This document shows positions 19,126-25,440 of a stretch of DNA of 64,000 nt, in pieces. The notes under the pieces were generated by a model. The model did no database searches, was not told the DNA's origin, and saw only the letters and a list, made by a program, of their open reading frames with translations. The stretch's first letter is position 1. Each line of letters opens with the position of its first letter. This DNA comes from Terasakiella sp. SH-1 (lineage in GTDB: Bacteria; Pseudomonadota; Alphaproteobacteria; Rhodospirillales; Terasakiellaceae). The DNA is taken from positions 3,583,501-3,647,500 of the forward strand of contig NZ_CP038255.1 in NCBI RefSeq assembly GCF_004564135.1, given 5' to 3'. A program made the position numbers and the translations under genes.

Positions 19126-20622
19126 GTGTTTGTAATCGCAATGGTAAAGCAGTCTGGAAACAAAGACTTTGAAGGTTTTTGGGAACAGCAGGAAGCCTCG
19201 AGCTATTGGTCGGAGCTTTGCACAAAAATGGATTCCAAGTTCAAAGGAGATCCCATTGCAGAAATTCAGCTGTTTAAGGCCGATGCTTCTTCCATTGCCG
19301 ATGGGATTAAACAGGCCCGCAAAGGGCAACTGGATATGTTGAAATCCCACCGTCCGGCCAACACAAAACAATTGCGTGAAGTTGTGCGCCTGACCGGGGA
19401 AGGGCTTGTGGATGATGCGGTGCTCGATGCAGCCAATAAGGCACTTTATGGGATGGCCGATCAGTTTTTGACGTTGATTTCAAAATTGGTCAGTGAATTG
19501 TCAGATGTGGTCAAAGGGTTGGCTGCTGGTCAAAGTGCCAGTGACGAACATAAGAACCGCCTGAATGAAATTGCCTATGAGGTTAAAATTCAGGGCGGCA
19601 GTTTTAACTTTCCCTTGATGTCTCTGGTTGGGGCGCATTTGGAAAAGTTCTTGTTAAAAAAAGCTCAGGAACCCATGACCGATACGCATTGTGTGACAGT
19701 CATGGAAGCGTATGTTTCCACACTTGAATATATTATTACCCATAAAATCAGCGGAACTGGTGGTGATGTTGGTAAGAAACTGTTGGCGCAGCTCCAAGCT
19801 GTGATTAAAGGGGAAAGCCAAAGCTTCGAACTGCCGAAGGTCGAAGAGAAAAAACCGCAAGCCTCTGCCCCGAAAGTGGAAGAAAAAGCGCCTGCACCAA
19901 AAACAGAACAACCAGCTGCCCCTGCAAAAGCAGCATCGCCATCGGCTAAAGCTTCTGCTTCTGCGCCAGCGGGGCAAAGCGCCCAAGCAGCAAGCAAACC
20001 CGCAGCCACACCAACAGCTGAAGCTGCGCCAAAGCCGACAACGCCAAAACCAGCAACACCAGAGCCCGGTGTTCAGTCTCAGGAAGCATTGGCGGCCATG
20101 TTTGCCAATGCCTCAACACACGATAGTGATGATCCAGACCCAAGCAAGGTCCATACGGAAGACTTTGAATTTAAAGATACATATAAAACAGGCTGTACAG
20201 CCATGGACGAGGACCACCGTTATCTCCTCCATCTGGTGAAGCACCTTTATTTGATGAATAAAGAACATGCCAGTGTGTTTGAAACGGATTTGATTTTGTT
20301 GATGCTGGAAAGCTACAGCCGCGTTCACTTTGGCCGTGAAGAATTGCTGATGGAAAAGATCGGGGACCCGGATCTTGAAAAGCACAAGGCAAATCACGAA
20401 GATATGCTGGAACGCTTGCTGGCTGTGCGCGATGAAAAAATGGCAACGGTTGATAAGAATCGCCAGCTGAAAAGTGTCTTGAAATATAAGCAGATTATTC
20501 TAGAACATATCATCTTTAATGACTTTGGTTATAAAAACATGGTTAAAGGCAAGGATGATCAGATCAGTGCCTTGTTGAAAGATTATGAAGTTCCTAAATC
20601 CTGGCTGGGAGATGAAGTATGA
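19126..20622 (+). CDS. hemerythrin-domain signalling protein with degenerate Hpt-like N-terminal domain
   Basis: 498 residues. Residues 1-225 are helical; EIAYEVKIQGGSFNFPL (148-164) resembles the Hpt-like motif IAHD.KGQGGSFGYPL, with Tyr151 where the phosphorylatable His is expected. An Ala/Pro/Lys-rich linker spans about 235-325. Residues 345-485 are a hemerythrin domain with all seven usual di-iron ligands: His364, His401, Glu405, His420, His424, His461, Asp466. It would sense oxygen or a related ligand. GTG start chosen because GGAGAG lies 6 bp upstream; an ATG at 19141 is possible. The next receiver gene overlaps by 4 bp. Confidence 0.8.
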   Translation: MFVIAMVKQSGNKDFEGFWEQQEASSYWSELCTKMDSKFKGDPIAEIQLFKADASSIADGIKQARKGQLDMLKSHRPANTKQLREVVRLTGEGLVDDAVLDAANKALYGMADQFLTLISKLVSELSDVVKGLAAGQSASDEHKNRLNEIAYEVKIQGGSFNFPLMSLVGAHLEKFLLKKAQEPMTDTHCVTVMEAYVSTLEYIITHKISGTGGDVGKKLLAQLQAVIKGESQSFELPKVEEKKPQASAPKVEEKAPAPKTEQPAAPAKAASPSAKASASAPAGQSAQAASKPAATPTAEAAPKPTTPKPATPEPGVQSQEALAAMFANASTHDSDDPDPSKVHTEDFEFKDTYKTGCTAMDEDHRYLLHLVKHLYLMNKEHASVFETDLILLMLESYSRVHFGREELLMEKIGDPDLEKHKANHEDMLERLLAVRDEKMATVDKNRQLKSVLKYKQIILEHIIFNDFGYKNMVKGKDDQISALLKDYEVPKSWLGDEV

Positions 20623-21116
20623 GTGATCTCCAGGCGTTTGGTCTGCAAGACCTGAATGTTTTGATTGTTGAAAAGGACCGCTGGGGCTCCAACCTGGTGG
20701 AAACTTTGTTGAAAGCCATGGGGGTGGAAAAAATCCGTGTGGCCTTTACCGAGGTGGATGCGGTTGGGATTATCAAGCATGAGAATCCTGATATCGTGAT
20801 TATGGAATATATGCTTTCGCAGAATACCACACTGGATTTGGTGAAGCGTTTGCGTTCGGCTGCTTTTGAACCTTATCAATATTCCAACATTATCATGTTG
20901 ACGGGTCGGGCGGATATGTCAACGGTGGCAGCAGCCCGTGATGCGGGGGTTAATGAATTTTTGGCCAAGCCTTTTAATGCCCATACCTTATATTCACGAA
21001 TTTGTTCGATGATTATCCATCCACGTCCTTTTATTGATTGTAAAAGTTACAAGGGGCCGGAGCGTCGTCGTCGCAATTACCGTGTTGAACACGAACGCCG
21101 AAAAAATAACACATAA
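20619..21116 (+). CDS. atypical receiver-domain protein with Glu at the phospho-acceptor position
   Basis: 165 residues, a single CheY-like receiver (about 10-130). The acidic pocket reads IVEKD (Glu18, Asp20), Thr95 (MLTGRAD) and Lys117 (LAKPF) are normal, but the usual phospho-Asp is Glu63 in DIVIMEYML. Such a receiver may be locked in an active-like state or not phosphorylated. The basic C-terminal tail YKGPERRRRNYR is common in alphaproteobacterial CheY-like proteins. Its start overlaps the hemerythrin gene stop (ATGA), so the two are coupled. Confidence 0.85.
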   Translation: MSDLQAFGLQDLNVLIVEKDRWGSNLVETLLKAMGVEKIRVAFTEVDAVGIIKHENPDIVIMEYMLSQNTTLDLVKRLRSAAFEPYQYSNIIMLTGRADMSTVAAARDAGVNEFLAKPFNAHTLYSRICSMIIHPRPFIDCKSYKGPERRRRNYRVEHERRKNNT

Positions 21117-21118
21117 AT

Positions 21119-22217
21119 TTACTGTGCGGCTTGATGTGTTTTTTCGGCCCAGTGAAGTACGCGTTCAGCTAAGACATTGGGGGGAAGTGACTTATTAATA
21201 TAGTCATCTCCACCCATTTGGCGGATATCCCGGATTGTCTCGCTGGAAGCCTGCGATGTGAAAAACAGAATGGGGCAGGTCAGCTGCTCCCATTCCAGCC
21301 TGATTTTCTTACAGGTTTTTAGTCCGTTTAATTTAGGGCGTAAACTCATAAAATAGACTTGTTTGGCGGAGATGTATTTGAGGATAGACAAGGCATGAAA
21401 CCCGCAGAAGTGCGAGCACTTTAAGGGTTTTATAACGCAGCTCTATCCTCAAATACATCCCGTCCCTTACGGGATTTCCCTAAAATATAGGCATTACTGC
21501 GTTAAAGTCTTTTGAAAGTACAAGTCTTCCTGCAAGCCTTTGCCTTGTCTTGCCTATATTTTAGGGAAACCAAAGCAAGTCTATTTTATGAGTTTACGCC
21601 CTAGGCATTTCCATATCAAGGACAATGACTTTTGGGGTTTTTCCTTCCAGATTACAGATTAGTTCAAGCCCATCTTCATAGGCTTCTACGTTAAATCCGG
21701 CGCTTTCTATCACAAGGGTGGCCATTTTGCGAAAATGTGCGCTGTCATCTGCGAACATGACAAGAGGTCTGTCGTCATCTGGGGGGTGACGCTGTTCAAT
21801 TGACCATTGGGTATCATGTTGTGCCCAGTAATCAATACGTTCAAGCAAAGCTTCTGGCTGAAAAGGTTTGATGATGAATTCATCAGCACCAGCTTCCAGA
21901 GCACTGTTTTCCAGATGATCCATGGATGTGAAAAAGACAATCGGGGTTTTGATCTCAGCCATATTGCGTTTGATCTGATAACAGGCGGCAAACCCATCCA
22001 CATTGGGCATATTGTAATCTAGAATAATGACAGAGGGGAGAGGAGCACCTCTCAAATTGCGAAGAGCGGTTAGAAGTTCCCCACCATCTTCAAAGCAGCT
22101 GACTTGATAACCCGCTTTTCCCAGAACATAGGAAACCATTTTACGTACAGTCTCACTATCGTCTGCGATAAAGATATGATGTGAATTACGATCAAAATTA
22201 TTCATTTGGTGCGCCAT
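21119..22217 (-). pseudogene. tandem-receiver response regulator interrupted by a MITE
   Basis: The 5' part (22217-21602) encodes receiver 1 (IFIADDSETVRKM, VIILDYNMP, FFTSMDH, IIKPFQP) and the start of receiver 2 (VMFADDSAHFRKM, VIVLDMEMP). The 3' part (21335-21119) continues PKLNGLKTCKKIRLEW, ILFFTSQASSE and DYINKSLPP. The 266-bp element at 21336-21601 separates them. Removing it plus one TA copy gives a 276-residue frame, with an exact MP-KLNG junction. The disrupted product would end in MPRA, lacking half of receiver 2; receiver 1 could still be made. Confidence 0.9.
21336..21601 (-). mobile_element. miniature inverted-repeat element (MITE), copy A
   Basis: 266 bp with perfect 26-bp terminal inverted repeats starting GGGCGTAAACTCATAAAAT, flanked by TA on both sides (21334-21335 and 21602-21603). 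Inside are two further long inverted repeats, around TGTATTTGAGGATAGA and around CCCTAAAATATAGGCA, so it can fold into a branched hairpin. It encodes no protein. TA duplication is typical of IS630/Tc1-type transposition, so it is probably mobilised by such a transposase. The copy at 36398 is nearly identical and inverted relative to this one. Confidence 0.9.
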
Positions 22218-22378
22218 TTTTATTATTCTAATTATGCTTATAGTATATTGCTATTTAAGTAGCTTTTTATTTTAAGTTTACCATAAGTCGATTTGACATA
22301 AATTGCCACCTAAATGGATGATGCCAATCGTATAGTTTTTTTATAGTCTGTATGTATCTCAGCTAAGGGTGATTCGAT

Positions 22379-22555
22379 ATGAATATGAGCAACATACAAA
22401 TAGAACAAAAACTCATCGAAGCGATTAAGGTTCATTGTAAGGCATGTCCAAAGACAGACCCAAATGACCTTTTGGCAGCTTGTAAATACCAATGCGCAGA
22501 AATTGATGAGGTACTGTCTAACATCATGTTGATGACGCGGGGTAAAATTTCCTGA
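22379..22555 (+). CDS. small four-cysteine protein, unknown
   Basis: 58 residues starting MNMSNIQIEQKLIEAIKVHC, then KACPKTDPNDLLAACKYQCA. The four Cys (20, 23, 35, 39) form CxxC and CxxxC pairs around a polar loop, a possible metal or redox site. AAGGGTG lies about 8 bp upstream. An intrinsic terminator follows 57 bp after the stop. No family recognised; it is in a gap otherwise empty of genes, between the disrupted regulator and the J-domain gene. Confidence 0.5.
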   Translation: MNMSNIQIEQKLIEAIKVHCKACPKTDPNDLLAACKYQCAEIDEVLSNIMLMTRGKIS

Positions 22556-23065
22556 TAACGGGAGAGCTGAGGCGTTTTTAAGTGCAAAATAGGTTTATTT
22601 ATGAAGTTGATGCCTAAGACTTTGATGTCTTGGGCTTTTTCTTTGTCTGCATTCCATTCTTAGAATTGATAAAATTTTATCTAAGTTACGGGGGCGTTAT
22701 GATATTAAGAATGCGTTAAGACAATAAAGATAATTGCATAAAATCTTTAATAACAAGGTCTTATATTCATTATCCCCAAAAATATCCACAGAAAAGAAGG
22801 CTGGTGAGGGCGATTTAACTACTTTTGTATTCTTAAAATCAATGTGTAACTGCATTTGAATCCAGAAAGAATGGATTTGGCAAAAATAGATATCTGCACA
22901 TGTAGGTAACACTTTTTTTACGAAAATTCAGTAGCTTAGATGAAGGTAGTTAAACCCTCAAAAGACAAGGAAACCTCTTGGTTTTAGGGAGAAGCTGCTT
23001 TATAACAACAATCGTAGTTGATTTGACGGGAACTTTCCCGGCATAATGAGAAATAGGCAAGAAAC
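22556..23065. other. 510-bp intergenic region with palindromes and DnaA-box-like motifs
   Basis: It holds the terminator at 22613-22641, a perfect 14-bp palindrome GATAAAATTTTATC (22668-22681), two near-consensus DnaA boxes in tandem (TTATCCCCA at 22770-22778, ATATCCACA at 22782-22790; consensus TTATCCACA) and a dyad CGGGAACTTTCCCG (23027-23040) just before the J-domain gene. A 71-residue minus-strand ORF (22697-22912) lacks a ribosome site and recognisable content. No gene is supported. Confidence 0.45.
22613..22641 (+). terminator. intrinsic terminator after the four-cysteine ORF
   Basis: CCTAAGAC pairs with GTCTTGGG (one G-U) around a TTTGAT loop, followed by CTTTTTCTTTG. It supports transcription of the small ORF upstream. 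Confidence 0.7.
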
Positions 23066-23893
23066 GTGTTAGATAGTTCCATGCGCGCCACAGAGACGGC
23101 AGCGAATTCGTCAGTTTCCTCTTCACCAGTTGGCGGGGAAGCCGACAAAGAACAAAATGGTGATGTGAAAATGACAAAGGAAAAATCAAAATCATCGAAT
23201 TTGAAACATTCTTATACCATTCCTTGCGCCAGTGAATTTCGCGATCGGGTGGGCAAACTGGCTGATCATAAAAAAGTCAATGTTGCTGACCTTGCTCGTT
23301 CCGTTTTGTTGATGGTCAGTGATGCTGACATATCTAATTTCACCGATCCGGGTGATCCTGAACCGCAAGATCGTGAAACAGTTATCCTGAAATCAGGTCC
23401 AAGTAAGGGTCGTCCCTGGCGTCGCAAGCCACGTTTGCAGGTTCGCATGGCACCGGGGTTTGAGGTGATCCATATTCGCAAGGCTCTCAACCTGGCTTTG
23501 TATATGGAGGCTGGAAAAGCTCAGGTGCGCATTGATACAGAAGAGACTATGCGTCAGCAAAAACTGGAAGCTGAACGTATCCGTAAAGAAGCGCGTGAAG
23601 CAGCAGAACAGGAAAATAAAAATCATCAACTACCCGAAACAACTGAGGAGTTGGAACGGCTTAAGGCAATTGTCTCTGTTCTTTCTTTTGAGCCTCTAAG
23701 CGAAGGGGTGCAAGATCGCAGTGATGCTTTACATATTTTGGGCTTCCCGCCCAAGACCTATCCTGATCGTTCTGAATTGCGTGCACGGTTTCGTATGCTG
23801 GCAACCATTCACCACCCAGACGGGAAGTATGGCAGCCATGAGAGGATGAGCCAATTAAACCAAGCCATGGAAATTTTACGCTATGCCAGCTGA
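23066..23893 (+). CDS. J-domain-containing protein (C-terminal DnaJ-like domain)
   Basis: 275 residues. The N-terminal third is Ser-rich and probably disordered. A middle basic section contains SGPSKGRPWRRKPRLQVRMA, followed by a charged coiled coil (about 150-205). The C terminus has DALHILGFPPKTYPDRSELRARFRMLATIHHPDG, a J domain with the HPD motif, which stimulates Hsp70 ATPase. Start is uncertain: GTG 23066, ATG 23081 or ATG 23171; GTG is listed as the longest. Flanked by gaps with DnaA-box-like motifs; a strong terminator follows. Confidence 0.75.
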   Translation: MLDSSMRATETAANSSVSSSPVGGEADKEQNGDVKMTKEKSKSSNLKHSYTIPCASEFRDRVGKLADHKKVNVADLARSVLLMVSDADISNFTDPGDPEPQDRETVILKSGPSKGRPWRRKPRLQVRMAPGFEVIHIRKALNLALYMEAGKAQVRIDTEETMRQQKLEAERIRKEAREAAEQENKNHQLPETTEELERLKAIVSVLSFEPLSEGVQDRSDALHILGFPPKTYPDRSELRARFRMLATIHHPDGKYGSHERMSQLNQAMEILRYAS

Positions 23894-23894
23894 C

Positions 23895-23916
23895 TTATCC
23901 ACAGGGTTGTGGGTAA
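23895..23916. promoter_or_regulatory. inverted pair of DnaA-box-like motifs
   Basis: A perfect TTATCCACA (23895-23903) is followed after 4 bp by TGTGGGTAA (23908-23916), an inverted box with one mismatch to the consensus. It begins right after the J-domain gene stop. DnaA binding is inference; with the pair at 22770-22790 there are four box-like motifs within 1.2 kb. Confidence 0.35.
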
Positions 23917-23925
23917 AATATAGGG

Positions 23926-23956
23926 CGCCGTTCTGTTCTCGGAACGGCGTTTTTTT
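23926..23956 (+). terminator. intrinsic terminator after the J-domain gene
   Basis: CGCCGTTC pairs perfectly with GAACGGCG across an 8-base loop and is followed by seven T. Confidence 0.9.
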
Positions 23957-24570
23957 ATGCGGAGAAGGGATAGGTCAAACCTGATTTGAAGAAGTTTCAA
24001 GGAGGATAGCCTTGCCTATTTATCGCTTAGAAATCTCCTGATAAAGGGGAGAAAAGGCAAAATGATACATTTGTAACTATTTTTGAGGTCGGAACTTTGA
24101 ACCTCAGAATGGAAAATTAATTTAACACTTATAAAAGTGTGTATATGATTTTCTATAGCCTTTACGATCAAATCGGCACCGATTTGATTCAGAATGTACC
24201 AGACCGCATTCGCATCATTCCAAACACCTTTGTTGGGGGTGAACAGAGCAAAATTGAAGCATGTCGGGCTGGACATATCATGATGACGAAAACAAGGGGT
24301 CTTTTAACTGATAATGTAGTTGAACTTGTACTGCTATTGTTGTTAGCCGTGGTGCAAATGATCTTTAAAGAGATAAAATAACTACTGGGGTGGTTGCTGC
24401 GATGATTGGCAGGTAAGCTATTGACTTAAAAGACAGAAACTTAACATTGATGTTGAGCTGAGGCGGTTTGACACCTTTTAAAGTCAAGTCGTGACTACAA
24501 TCGCAGACAAAAGATTTTGACGTCATCTACCATTGTAGTCTGAAAAGCTCATTTCCTGAAATTTGGCACT
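23957..24570. other. 614-bp region without a supported gene
   Basis: Two overlapping ORFs exist, plus strand 24139-24381 (80 codons, GTG start, with a hydrophobic C-terminal run VVELVLLLLLAVVQMIF) and minus strand 24016-24276 (86 codons). Neither has a good ribosome site or a recognisable domain. A nested inverted repeat lies at 24493-24540 (GACTACAAT to ATTGTAGTC, with CAAAA-GA-TTTTG inside), possibly a structured RNA or operator. Confidence 0.35.
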
Positions 24571-24608
24571 AAAAAACCCCGCAAAGCGAAAAGCCGTGCG
24601 GGGTTTTT
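24571..24608 (-). terminator. strong intrinsic terminator, probably bidirectional
   Basis: AAAAACCCCGCA pairs perfectly with TGCGGGGTTTTT (12 bp) around 13 bases. On the minus strand it ends the BI-1 gene and has T-runs in both directions. Confidence 0.92.
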
Positions 24609-24626
24609 GAGAGCTTGTGTAAAGCC

Positions 24627-25376
24627 TTATTCGCGCTCACCCATGAAGGACAGCAGGAACTGGAACATGTTGATGAAATCAAGATAGAGCATCAACGCGC
24701 CCATGATGGCTTTTTTCCCAGCAACATCAGAGCTATCAAGTTCGTGGTATGTATCTTTGATCTGTTGCGTATCATAGGCTGTCAGACCAGCAAAGAGCAG
24801 CACACCCACACCTGAAATGATGAAATGCATCATGGTGCTTTGCAGGAAGATATTGACCAAACCACCGATAATCAGGCCCACAACACCCATAATCAGGAAG
24901 GAGCCCATACCGGACAGGTCACGTTTTGTTGTATAACCATAGAGGCTGAGCGAGCCAAAGGCGATGGCTGTGACAAAGAAAGTACGAGCCACGCTTGTGC
25001 CTGTGTAAGCCAGTAGAATGTAAGACAGGGACAGACCCATCAGGGCGGAAAAGGCCCAGAAGCAGATCTGCGCTGTTGCAGCAGACATTTTGTGAATGCG
25101 CGCGCTGAAGAAGAAAACAAAACCCAGCGGGGCCAGCATGACGACCCATTTCAGTGGTGTGCCGTGGATGGCTTGCATCAGGGGTGCGGATGTGGACGCC
25201 AGCATGGCCACAATACCTGTCAGCGCAAGGGCTGCAGCCATATAGTTATAGACACCCAGCATATATTTGCGAAGGCCAACGTCATACTGTGCAACGCGTG
25301 CCTCAGCATGTGACATGGTTTGACGGTCATTACCGAATTGCATGTGAATCCTCTTATAGGAGCTGTTAAAACTCAA
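24627..25376 (-). CDS. Bax inhibitor-1 family inner-membrane protein
   Basis: 249 residues with seven membrane helices after an N-terminal tail of about 45 residues. FVTAIAFGSLSLYGYTTKRDLSGMGSFLIMG and GLTAYDTQQIKDTYHE are the diagnostic BI-1 segments, the latter holding the Asp pair of the calcium/proton-responsive gate. It is the YbhL/YccA group; physiological role in bacteria is unclear. Monocistronic, with the terminator directly downstream. Confidence 0.92.
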   Translation of the reverse strand: MSFNSSYKRIHMQFGNDRQTMSHAEARVAQYDVGLRKYMLGVYNYMAAALALTGIVAMLASTSAPLMQAIHGTPLKWVVMLAPLGFVFFFSARIHKMSAATAQICFWAFSALMGLSLSYILLAYTGTSVARTFFVTAIAFGSLSLYGYTTKRDLSGMGSFLIMGVVGLIIGGLVNIFLQSTMMHFIISGVGVLLFAGLTAYDTQQIKDTYHELDSSDVAGKKAIMGALMLYLDFINMFQFLLSFMGERE

Positions 25377-25440
25377 TGAAATGTATTGAGTCTAAATATG
25401 TCATGAAATTCATGTTTTGCAAGGGAAACCGGACGTTACT

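Noticed and set aside
19654-20009. Minus-strand ORFs of about 110 codons, rich in Ala/Gly or Arg/Phe
   Set aside because: They are shadows of the Ala/Pro/Lys-rich linker in the hemerythrin gene.
21119-21391. A 90-codon minus-strand ORF beginning MSILKYISAKQVYFM as a separate gene
   Set aside because: Its first ~19 residues come from the MITE end; the rest is the second half of receiver 2 of the disrupted gene, so it is not an independent gene.
22697-22912. 71-codon minus-strand ORF in the 510-bp gap
   Set aside because: No ribosome site, AT-rich composition and no domain; it also covers the DnaA-box-like motifs.
24139-24381. 80-codon plus-strand ORF with a hydrophobic end
   Set aside because: GTG start without a ribosome site, no recognisable domain and overlapped by an equally weak minus-strand ORF; treated as unassigned sequence.
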